Assembly (NCBI RefSeq): GCF_000004195.4
Contig: NC_030683.2
Coordinates: 80,190,910 to 80,254,909 of the forward strand
DNA: 64,000 nucleotides
Direction: 5' to 3'
Source of the DNA: Xenopus tropicalis
Taxonomy: Eukaryota > Chordata > Amphibia > Anura > Pipidae
Shown: in pieces, positions 35,340-47,700 of the stretch
How positions within the stretch are numbered: the stretch's first letter is position 1
Layout: every line of letters starts with the position of its first letter
Position numbers and translations under genes: made by a program
The notes under the pieces: generated by a model
Told to the model about the DNA's origin: nothing
The model's database searches: none
The model's input: only the letters and a program-made list of their open reading frames with translations

Positions 35340-35674
35340 CCAGGGTTGTTAAAGTAACAGCTCTATTCTGTGCACTACTGGTTCCACTAACCCTCAGCAG
35401 CATCTGTTTACAGCACAGTGACTCAATGATCTGCTTTCACTGATCCCTCTCACCGATATGCCATTAGTACACAACTTTAAACAACAGTCAATGAACCAAC
35501 CAAATCAGGTTGTCTTAAAGCAGCTTTCTAGTGCATCCAGGGTCTCCTCTGCCACCCCCTCACCCCTCCTCGTCTCCCTCACACCCATAGCCCTCCCTCC
35601 CTCCTGACGTCAGCCTGCCTGCTCTCTCAGTGTTTTTTGAGCCTCTGCAGGGTGCTGTGTACAGTAGCAGGACC
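35340..35674 (+). promoter_or_regulatory. mcam: mcam promoter / 5' UTR region
   Basis: Sequence before the mcam start codon. It is pyrimidine-rich with several CCCTCC blocks (35565-35603), lacks a TATA box, and holds an AP-1 consensus TGACTCA at 35419-35425 and a palindromic CRE at 35605-35612. The transcription start is not known; the short distance from the CRE to the ATG suggests a start between about 35615 and 35670. The boundary at 35340 is arbitrary. Confidence 0.5.
35605..35612. promoter_or_regulatory. Palindromic CRE, TGACGTCA
   Basis: A perfect 8-bp cAMP response element 63 bp before the mcam ATG. CREB/ATF1 regulation of MCAM/MUC18 is known in human melanoma cells, which makes this placement meaningful. 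Function here is inferred. Confidence 0.55.
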
Positions 35675-35720
35675 ATGACTTCTCTGATACTGCTCTCCTT
35701 ATGCCTGCTCAGCTGGAGAG
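35675..35720 (+). CDS. mcam: mcam exon 1 (coding part)
   Basis: Encodes [15 protein letters not shown] and the first base of Gly16, the hydrophobic core of the signal peptide. The ATG has A at -3 (GGACCATGA), a good start context. Donor GAGAG|GTAATG, phase 1. Confidence 0.85.
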
Positions 35721-38700
35721 GTAATGTGGATGCTTCTGTTTGGGAAGGGGGTTGCCATTATTTTTTAAATTAACATCAGTAATTAGAGCATCAGTATTTA
35801 ATCCCTAATATGCATAGGACACATAATATTAACCTTTATCCTAGCCGGCGAGAATAAACTAGACCTGTTTAATACAGCATGTGTAACCCATTCAAGCAAT
35901 ATAAATGACAAGTGTATTGGTATACAAGCTTATGAAACACAAGCTACTTGCTTGACACAGTAAGTGCAGATCTCTTGAGGATGGGGGTTGAAATTTATCA
36001 ACATGGAACTGTAAAAATTACAGTTGTTATCTGTGGAAAAACATATATCTGTTTGTTGTGCTGGTGCATGAATCTTCCCAGAATTTTTCTTCTGTTTTTA
36101 TATTGCATTTGATGGTGGCACAGTGGCTCTCTGGTTAGAATTAATACAGTCAAATGTTGGGGTCCTGTGTTTGATTCCAATCTTTGCACTGTCTGCAAGG
36201 AGTTTGTAAGTCCAGTGTCTATGTTCCACACGCCCCAAAGAAATCATACAGACAGGGTAAATGGCTCCTGATGAAACTGACCATAGTGTGCAAGTGCATG
36301 GCTGGAATCTGTAAGCTCCATGTGGATGATGAACAATCTCTGTAAAGCTCTCGCTAAACAAATTTGTGCTATATAAAAAAAAAGCATAGTAATAACTGGA
36401 TAATGTTGAGAGCTTGTAACTGTGTGCTATGAATGATTGAATGAGTTATTCCAAATGAGCAGTTGTTGCTTGATATCATTCTGTAAATGTGCCATATAAC
36501 TTTATGCAGATGGGAAGCACATTATAGCAAGCAAAACAGCAGTGTGTGCTTATATGGTAGTGCATCTATGTAATCATATACACATGAACTTGGTGTACTG
36601 AAAATGATTCAGTAATTGTATCACAGGTCAGTAATACCATTTATGCACATCTCTACCTTTGATTTAAATGATGATCATGCTTTATACCTCTCATGGCACA
36701 AATGTATTTACAGTACCAAATGCTCCAGTGCTTTGCATCTTTATACCACAACAATTCCTGCATCTATTTCCTGAAGTCTGAATTTCCCACCACCCTGTTT
36801 GTCATTCACTCATTTCTAAAATGTGGTTTTATGTCAGTAGGAAGTTACAATCTTTAAGTTGCGGGAGCTGTTTATAGAATGGGTGGAATGCATGCACACA
36901 TCACAAATGTCAGTTAGGTGAAATTCTTTCTTAGGTGGGCATGCTAGGTTATCAACATCAACACCAGCTACAAGTAGTGACTGCTAATCATTCTCTGTGA
37001 CTTTAGAGTGGTTTTCAGACAGGATATGGGTTTTGGTGGGGTTCCCTATGATTGATAAACCCCTGTTGATGGTTTACACTTGTATTTGTTATAGAAGTGG
37101 TTGTGAATATAGGTGTGTGACTGTGAACACTTTCTTACAGACTGATCATAATTCTCACTGGATTATTTTTAAGGTCTGAGATCTAGTGGCAAGTACATAT
37201 CTGTCTCCCTCCTCCTTCTCTGCCCCTTGCCCCCTCTCTTTCAACACACAGTAGGCAAATTGTCTATGTTTGTCTGGTTAGGATTCATATGAGGAAATCC
37301 CAAAGAAATCTCCCATCCATTATACAAAGGGTCTCACTGACCCTGTGTGCTTTTCTTCCACATGCCGTCATTAACATTGAAATTTACTGACGTCAACAAC
37401 CATTCTACCCAAACTGTTTCAGTCCTTTTTATCATACCCGAAATTCCAGTGCCAATCTTTACTCTCCCCACCAAATTACACAGTGACCTCCCTTCATGGG
37501 GAGAATTCATCTTAGCCCCATTATGAGGAATTCCATTCTCTGTTCTGTATAACAGAATGGATCCACTTCCTTTCCAGCCTTTATAGAGTCTAATAAATGT
37601 AGCTGTAATTGCTCTGCAGGCTGAAGTGTAGGTTTTAATGTTAGACATTTGTTTTTCCAGTGCAAGTTAATTTATCTTCCAACACCTCAGTCAGGCACCA
37701 AACAGGCTATTTTAACTACCGGACAAGTACTAGGGAAAACCCCTTATTCTCTAATTCTAGTCCTGATGTAACAGTGGTAAATGACCAAAGTAAACCCAAT
37801 TATATTAGTGCTGTCAAGCGTAAAATTTCTCATCCATCCATGTTTCTTGACCTGGGGGAAATTTATGAGCACTACTACTGTATGTAGATCAATTAATGCT
37901 TGGATCCACATATGGGTCTTTCATTGTGGGATTTGTATGGAGTTATGTGAGCAGAGACAGTGTAGATGGGGCAGTTGCAGTTTGTGTTACACCTGTTTTA
38001 GGAATGGGTCGCACTTAACTGTATTTGCTTGGGCAGGGTTACAAATATCTCTGGGCAGAGCTGCTGCCGGTGCACCCACAATACTGAAACACAGCCATTG
38101 TAAATGCTAAGTTGTGGCTCTGTACATCCATCTTCTCCTTAGCATGGTAACCATCCTGTTCCAGCCTTTTCTGTGGAAGGATATAGTGAGTGGTATTCCA
38201 TGTCACACATCTAGGCCGAGCTTTTCAATATGCCCCTTGTGTTGTGCTTGAATGCTTGATACAGGTACCAGGTACATAGTGTCCACCTACAAGGGTTGAT
38301 TAACTAAAAATAGGCGCGGAAAAAAATGTGCGATTCGCTAAAGTATTATCACATGCGCTAAGTTGCATATCGCGTGCGTTAAATAGCATTGCGTTAATTC
38401 TCGTGCAGAAATAATACTAACGCATGATTCACAAACACTTACACGCGCTAAATATCACATTAGTCTATGCGAACATTAACACATACTTGGGGCAGGCGGT
38501 AATTATAGAAAAGTGCAGTTCATGAGCTTTTGGCAACACAATAAGAACTTTGCAGTGTGATTTATTCAAGTATGTGTTGGCCCTAGAGTGATGCAGCCTT
38601 CAGTTTGCAGGGAAACGGTCATTGGTCAATGGTTTTTCGCACGTGGCAACAGTTTGTGCGCGCTGCGTTAATTAGCGCACGTTGCGTCAAATACCACACG

Positions 38701-41700
38701 AAAATAGTCTTTGCAACTTAAATAACGCAAACAGCATCGCGTCTAAATTAACGTAAGTATCCTTTTAGTGAATCGTGTGTTAAGACGCGAAAAATAAGAC
38801 GCAATAAAATTTTTAGCGCATGCTATAAATAGCGCTTGTTTTAACGCACCTTAGTGAATCAACCCTACAGTGTTGCTTGTTACAAGGCTTCAGTTATGGA
38901 GACCCAAGGCAATATTAGCACAAGCTAATATGATTACTGTGGTGGCACAAGTGCATTGCCAGGTTACTGCCATACCAGCACACTTTGGAAGGTGCATCAA
39001 ACCAGAGATCTCCAAACTGTGCTCTCTAGCTAAAGTAAAACTGTCTGCATGCTTCAGTGGCAGAGAGCCTGGTATGAGTTATACCTGGGCCACAAAGAGG
39101 GAAGAATTACAGATAATAGGATCAGAGGGTATAGTTACCTTAATGTCTGTATCACATAAGGGTTCGCTGGGCACTGTTACTGCTTATTAGTTATCAAAAC
39201 CATGGTGATGATCGTAGGTCACATCCTACTGATAACAATAGGAAGCCATAGGAGTAGTTCTCAGTCTGTATTTGTTGTTCAGAAATGAGCTAAAGTGTTT
39301 AAAGCAACAATTGTTGGCAGTGGCAGAGGGCTACTTAAATCATTTCCTCTTGCTGCCAATGATCCATGTTGTTTTGATGGCTCATATCCAGTAGTGATAA
39401 GCAAAAAGTATGACCCCAAAATTAAATTTCAATATTTTGTGCAATGGATTTGTAAGCAATTTGTAAATCACTTCTCATTTTTATTTGCTGAACCTTAAAG
39501 TTCTTTTATGAATTTATTCCCTTAAAGGACATGTAAACCACACACAAAAAAAATTAATCAGTGAACAGCCTCTTTGAAATCTTTCAATACCTGCCACACT
39601 GGTTGTCCAGAGGTTAATAGTAAGGCTGCAGCATCCCATTAATCACTTAGATTTCCTTCTCCTCCTGTAACCCACTCGGCCCCCTCCCTCAGGAATTTGC
39701 TTTGGCTGTTGGCTTGTGGGCGTGCTCAGTTGTTCTAAGCTCAGATTACTAAACACGCCCCCCAGTCTAGCAGCCAGTGAATAGAAGGCATTGCTGGTTC
39801 CCATAGAAACTCAGCTCTAGCTGTCTGCTTCAATTTTTTTCTCCTGAGCTCAGCTTTACCTACAGTGCTCAAACAAAGCAGAACTTTTATCAGAGACAGT
39901 TGTGCCTGTGTGAGCCTGTATTCTTGATGAAATGTATGCTGAATAAGGGTCTGTGTGTGTGTAGGCTGTTTGCAGATTTAAATGTATCCAATTATGTATC
40001 AGAGGAAAAATGGCCACCAGGTGAAAGCTGCTATTTGCTTTAGGAAAATGTGATGGTGCTGGCAAACAGAGGGGATATATGCAGTACAAATGATGCCATT
40101 TGGGTGGGGGAAACGTGCCCAACTGATATACATTGTAGGCAAATGTAGGCTTTACATGTCCTTTAAGTCTCTCCTGTCTGGCATTAAAATTTTCATCTGT
40201 GTTAACAGGGCTACCAACAGAAGCAAACTAGTTAGACTGAAGTGAAAATAAAACTATAATGGAATCCTAAGCTCTGTTCTTCCCAAGTATCTGTAGATAC
40301 AAGTTGGCAATTTTAACTGACAATTTGCAACCTAAAAAACAAACCCCCCCAAATAGTTGGGGTGTCTTTTCTGTCTTACGGCTTAGAAAACCTGTAGATG
40401 CAGGGGTGGGTTTTTATCAGTGCATGACTGCAGGATATTTCTCTAAGTTACCTTACAAAAACAGGGAATCTGTCCCACCTTATATTAAATCAGCCAGGTT
40501 CATGCTCTGTACTTCTCCACTTATTGCTCATTGCCGCCATTTCTTACTCTAGCGTTCATCTTATTTAAGCTAGTTTTACATAACCCTGTAAACTTGCTGC
40601 ATATGTCTGTAGGCCTAATAAATACTTGATAAGTACTCTTTTAGTGCTCACTCTAAAAGAAGTGCTGTTACATGTTACACTACCCCCACCCTCCCACTGC
40701 CAATGTGCTGTATACTCCACTAAACACTGCCCTGCACTTTTATACACAAAGAGGCTCTTGTTCTACTTTTACCAGCACACAAACATTTACATTGCTCTCT
40801 ACATGGAGTACCCTGGTGCTCCTCCTAAACATTCATAGTTCTTATATTTCACCTGTCTGTAAGTAACAGATACCCAGACACCACATTGCGTTGACTCTCA
40901 ACACGGAGGACATCTATATTGCCTGTAGTGATTTGAATGGTTTTTGGCCCCATACATGTTCCTTTGCAACTTGCCCCAATGCACCCCATCAGCCTGCCCT
41001 GTTCAATTACTGGCAAATTCCATCTGATGGTAATTACAAGTTCATAGTTGTAACCGACTGAAGGAAAGCACCCCCACTCAAGGCACAAAGAAAAAATATT
41101 TCTTAGAAAAAAGAAAAGCTAGTTTTATAGTTTCTATAATACTATGTTATAGTGTGTAGTAAGAGCACTGAAGGGGTAAATATTGGCTCTGAGAAATAAT
41201 CAGATTCACTCATATCAGGAACTTATCATCTTTTCCATGTGTCTGAGGATAAAACTGTTTATATGACTGCACAGTCAAATAAACAGTGTTTTCCTCAGAC
41301 ACATGGCAAAGATGATAAGTTCCTGATATGAGTGAATCTTTTTATTTCTCTCTACACACATCATATAGTATTTACTATTATAAGCCTGTACTGTGTTTTT
41401 AAGAAACATTTTTTCTTTTTGCCACAGAGTAGATGTGGGGATTAGACATGTAGTTTTTCATTGTATAGTAATTAAATTAAAAGTAAAGTTTTACTTTTCT
41501 GCTGCTCTGTATCTGAAATTTGAGAGGAAAAGTGCAACCAACGGATCCTCTTTCTTTTCTCACTTTTTCAGTAATTCCAGCAAATACAGTTAAGTGGGAA
41601 CCATTCCTAAAAACAGGTGTAACACAATCCTGCATCAGTGGGCTGCGCCATTAGCCAAAAACAAACTTGCGCCAAGTGAATTTGTATTTTTAGGGCTTTA

Positions 41701-44700
41701 TCCTACAATTTCAGTCTGAATGTTAGTTTTAGATTGTTGCATTTAAACTTACGATCGATATCCGAACGTTTGTCGAAAGAAGATTAAAATCTGAATGTGT
41801 ATGGTGGCCACCTTAAGGGCCCATGTCTAGGGTGGTAACTTTAGGGGGTGGGGGATGGCCCTCTGGTGCCTGTATGGTCAAATTACATGAAAGGAAAATC
41901 CTGCCAGCCTGCCCTGCTGCCAGATACATTTGGCTAAATCCAGTGGCAGAGCTGAAATGATCATCTCATGCACAGTACAGCAGAACCACATGTGCCAGGT
42001 GCCAAGAATTGGGGATCGTGAGGTGAGCCTGATGACACAGGGAGAGGATACACTTCTGAAGCACACAAATTTGCCATTGCTTTACTTTCTCAGTGTAGTG
42101 AGACCATTACCACACCAGACATGTCAACTCCCCCTATTTACCCAGAAGTCCCAGTTTTGGACCCCCTTCACCCTGGTTTCCCATCACCATATATTCCCCT
42201 GGATTTTACAGTTTCTCCATTGAATTTAATGGTGATAATGAGTATTTAGTGGTTTCAGAAGAGTGTAAAGATGCTGAGCCTTCCATAATGATACCATTCC
42301 ACCATCTTGAAGATCTCCAGGGTTGACATCTCTGACTACACATATTTCCCATTGAACTGAATGTGAAGCGGCAGTGATGACTTTGAGTGTTAATCTATAA
42401 GCAGAGATTTGTCCCATGAGTGATAGCCCTTCACTCACTGATTGTTGCAGTAATGTAATGTAGTACTGGGGCAAATACAACATTACAAAAACATCAAAAA
42501 ATAAACCATATGTAAAAAAAGACTGCTATGATTACTTCTGTCTGCAAAATATGAAGTTAATTTCTAGATAAACATTCCTTGTAATCACTTTGTATGACAA
42601 CATTGGGGGATCAGTGTTTACTTCCTGTGCAACTATTTGGATTGCGTCCTTGCTCTCACTGTGGCTAAAAACAGCTTCACATGCTTTTTCCCATAACAAT
42701 TTAAGCAATTATCTTCCAAGCTATCTCTGTCACATTTGGTTGGTGCCACAGTGTTGCTTTCCAAGGAATGTTTACTGGATGCACATATCTGGATGCTATG
42801 GCTCTTATAGAAAATACAGACCTAATGCAACCCTTTAGCCATGAAATGTTTAGCCCAAATCCAGATCAGATAATGGAGAGAAGCAATGTTTTATCAGAGA
42901 TTTAGCTGGCAAGGAAATGTTGTTTATTTCTACACATTCACACGTAGTAATTATGGCGAACCACTTTCCACAAAAACAAGGCAGTGCCGTTACACTAAGA
43001 ATTTGTTCACAAAAGCACTGAAATAAACTAGATAGGAACTGTGGGAATTATCACTTGCTTGACATAAATAGATTAAATGGGTGGCTAGGAGCAATGACAG
43101 TTGTCAGGAATAAAGAACAACATTTAAAATGTCAATTTAATGCTAGTATTGTGATGTATGTTTTTCTCAGGCCATGAAACATTTGTTTGGTAGATACACT
43201 GCAGGTAATTCAAGGCATGTTAAAAGGGAAGGAGGAAAAATCAATAATGGAATCAGCACCAACCCCAAACCTATTAAAATCCTGCTTTCCTGAGTAAATT
43301 TGTTTATGTATTTGCCATAAATGAGTGAAACATACATTATGCATGATTAGAGCTTAACGACCTCCAATGCATTATTGAAATGTTCCTTTATCTCCTGTTC
43401 TTCTTAACAATCACTTATATTCACATTCATTAAAATCATATAGGGGAATCAACAAAATTATAAAAAAAAAAAATGAACTGTTTTAGATATTTCATAAATC
43501 TGTTTAAAAACAGTTTATAATTTTTATTCTTATAGTTAGTTAGCTACAGTTGTTGAGAGATTCTCCTCAACTATTTTTTGCTGACACACTCTTTCTGTGA
43601 GTCAATGACACATTTCACCTGCTCTAACTGGTTAATGTTGGTTGGCCAGGGGGGGGGCTGTTGTATCTTAAGCTATGCCCTCTTCCTTCACCTTCTTCTC
43701 TACAATTATCTCATCTTTATTATAAAAAAATGGAAATTCTGCTCTTAATATTACCAGAGACAACTTTGTATCACTTTATTTTATGACAAAATTGTCCCTA
43801 CGGTCAGTAACTGGCAATGAGCTACTAAAGGTGGCCAAACGTAGGCAGATTAAGGCTGTCAACTTGAGTCCTTTAGACCAATTTGGCAGCTTTATCTGCC
43901 TGTGTATGGCAGAACTGTCAACACAACTGAAAATTTTGGGAATCTCATGGTTTCCCACCCCCCATCCCAGTCTCCTGATGGTCTGAAAAATCCCCCTGTG
44001 CTTCCTTTGCACGGGCATTGACGTCATAGAAAGCAATTGCGCATGCAAGTTTGAGTTTCAAGTTTTATTGTCATATACAAATAACAATGAAGCATCATTA
44101 CCGTAATGAAATATTTTTGACCCATGTTCCTCCCAACTTTACGTAGACAAAAAACAAAATACAAATATTAAATATAATAAAAGTGTGCAATAAAGGTACA
44201 AGTATTTACAATAAAAAAAAATGCAATGAAATATTTGAAAATATGCAGTGAGGATTTAAAGGATTTAAAGTGGCTTTGCTTATAGTGACACTGTGAAGAG
44301 TCCAGTCGTTATGGGGAGTGTGTGTTGGTGTGTGCAGAATGTCAGTAGTTCAGAAGCCTGATGGCTTGTGGGTAGAAACTGTCTCTGTATCTGCTGGTGC
44401 GGGTCTGGATGCTTCTGTACCGCCTGCCTGATGATAGGAGGGTGAAAAGACTGTGGCTGGGGTCAGAGAGGATCTTCCTCCTACAACGCTGTCTGTAGAG
44501 GTCCTGCATGGCCGGCAGTTCAGTCCTGGTGATGCGCTGTGCTGATCTCACCACCCTCTGCAGAGCTTTGCGGTCCAAAGCATTACAGCTGCCATAACAG
44601 GTGGTGATACAGCTGGACAAAATACTCTCAATGGTGCATCGATAGAAGTTTGTGAGTATTCTGGAGTCCATCCCAAACATCCTCAGGCGCCGCAGAAAGA

Positions 44701-47700
44701 AGAGCTGCTGTCTTGCAGCTTTTGTGATCACACCAACGTGGTGAGCCCAACTCAGATCCTCACTGAAATTGATGCCCAGGAATCTGAAGCAGCTGACTCT
44801 CTCCACCTCTGCTCCCATGGGGAGGCCATGGGGGTATGGCCTCCTCCCTGCAATCTCCTGTAGTCCACAATGTGCTACTTCGTTTTGCTGACGTTGAGCA
44901 GCAGGTTGTTGTCACGGCACCATGATGTCAGGGCTCTCACCTCTGCCCTGTATGCCGACTCATCTCCATCAGAAATGCAGCCGATGATGGTGGTGTCGTC
45001 TGCAAATTTGATGATAGTATTGGAGCTGTGTGTTGCTGTACAGTCATGGGTGAACAGGGTGTACAGCAGGGGGCTGAGCACACATCCCTAGGGGGCACCG
45101 GTGCTAAGTGTCAGTGTGGTTGAGTTGATGTTGCCGATATGAACTACCTGAGGTCTGTTTGTCAGGAAGTCCAGGATCCAGCTGCACAGGGAGGAACCGA
45201 TGTTCAGGTCCTCCCTGGCCCTAGGGCCAAATGATCAAATTAGCCCAGTATCGCTTGTTTGGCAATCTCACCAAACAGGTGAATCTTATAATAATCGTAT
45301 AATGTATGGCCACCATAACAGTAAGTAAAAAAATGTATAAGAAAAAACATAATATAACCTGTTTGTGAAGGAGAATGATTAAAGTGCATGTTAACCTTTA
45401 AGGAAATATTTTTGTTTGTTTTAGTTTGTTCTATTCTTAGCAACTTTTTCTATTGGTTATCTTTTTTTTTTAATAGTTTTTTATTGTTGGACTTTCTGTT
45501 CTGCCCCTTTCCAGTTCAAGCTTTAAATGGGGTCTACTAACCCCTGCGAGGGCTGGCACCTGTCCAGTTTCAAACCAGACAGTTTTTCTTTTTGAGTGTG
45601 TTCAAAATTGAGTGTCCTGGAATCATTGTGAAATCGGAAAAAAAATCTGACCAATAACTATCTCTAATGTCAGAGCACAAACACCACCCCTGCATGCTAT
45701 AACCCTACCCATCCCCCTCCCCACATATTACCATTCTGCTCTCAACATCAGTGCTACACATTAGAACTACTTTCATATAACCTATTGTTTCCCAAGCCGG
45801 ACTTGGATGTAATACTATTGAGTGCTATTCTGATATCTGCTGGGAGCTGCTATCTTACTCCCTTCCCATTTTTCTGCTGATTCGGCTGCTGGGGGGGGGG
45901 TGAGGAAGTTGTGATATCACTTCAACTTGCAGCTAAGCAGTAAAGTGTGACTGAAGTTTATCAGAGCATGAGTCACATGGCTGTGGCACCCTGGGAAATG
46001 AAGAATATGGCTAGCCCCATGTGAAATTTTAAAATTAAATATAAAAAAATCTGTTTTTGTGTTTTTGAAAAACAGATTTCAGTGAAGGTTTCTGCTTCAG
46101 ATGCTCTATTAACCGATGCATTTTGAAAAAAAACATGTTTTCCCATGGCAGTATTCTTTTAATATAAAGCATGGTACAATATTAGAAGGCAACAACTTGA
46201 GACAAAAAACATTTAAGTTAGGATAATTAGGTGTGCATACCTCTAGCTGTGCTGTGCATATACTGTAGTTCTACAGTAGCTGGAAGGAATAGTGGTCTTC
46301 TATCTTTTTAGTTTTCTTCCCAATTTATTATATTAGAATTAAGCATACATTTTTTAAGCCATCCAGATGGCAACCCTGGCAACACTTATACTTATATTTT
46401 TATACACACTATGTTTATGTAAGATTTAGCATTTAACAACAAGTGCCCTGTATACACTACAAAGACATGAGTAGGAGAGAGAGGAAATGATGTGGGTGTG
46501 TACAATCCCTTCAGAGAGTTATCACTGTTCTCCCTGCTAAGGGTGTCTACACATACATTCACTACACCCAAACCTGATACATTCCTCCCACACGCTAATG
46601 CAACACTACTCTCCCTTACTAGCCATCATATTTTATTGCCCATCAATGATTTCATGGCAACTTTCTCACAAATATTATAGGGATTTTTGGTCCTAAACTT
46701 TTAAATTGTCAGTGTTGGGACAAGATTGGGAGAAGGGGGGTTCCCTGTCAAAGGTTCCTTGTGTGCAAGTGAAACACATCTTGTTATTAAGCCTTGCAGC
46801 AGCTGGATGGATTCCGAAGGACCACTGAATACAGGACTTCCATTATACAGGAAAAATAAGGAGGGGGAGATAGGGAGAAGCAGACAGGAAAGGAGGGGAA
46901 GGAAAGGGAAAAGTTGGGGAGAGGGGAGGTAGAGAATGGGGGTGGCTGGCAAGGTAGGAAGGTTTGGTCCCTATTAAATCCCTAGTAAATCTTGATATCT
47001 ATTCTGCACTTCTCCTGCCTCAACTACAATTTCCATCTGACAGGGGTATCTGGGAATTGTAGTTTATCGGCCGGGCTGCAGGTTGGCATCTCTGGTTTAT
47101 GATGTATTGTGTTTAATTAAGTTAATACTATGATGGTGAAACGATTTGGGAGAGAACCAGACCAAAGCTGAAAGTGCAAAATGTGACTGTGTGAAACAGA
47201 ACAGTTAGATAAAAGCACAAGTCAACAATATATATGCCTTTACACCCCCCCCCCCTTCCCCCCAGGCACTGGATCCCTCCTCACCTTCTCATATTACACC
47301 CCTATAAACTCCTCACCTCTCCTGACCCCATAGCACATAGCTCCTACAGAGCCTCTGAAGGCTTCCCTTCAAAGAGATGTGTCTGCAGCGTGTTTCTTTC
47401 TGTGCATCTTTATTGCTAATCTATTATTGTTAGTGTTTGGGAGCTTGGGTGGAAATATATGTTATGTTAAAAACCATGTGAACCCTCAAATACATGTAAT
47501 TGGTGCACATTACCCCTCGGTCCTGTAAAGAAAACAACCTTGTGCATTCTATAAGGACTATATTCTCTAGTTAATGAATATTCTGTAGCCTTTAGCCTAT
47601 ATTCTGTGAAGTTTACATAGTTACATAGGGCTGAAAAGAGCCCAGAGTCCATCAAGTAAACCCAGCACACACACAAACCTATACTGACCTATCCCTACAC

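Noticed and set aside
44870..45091. Plus-strand 73-codon frame
   Set aside because: Shadow of the minus-strand LINE reverse transcriptase around FADDTT.
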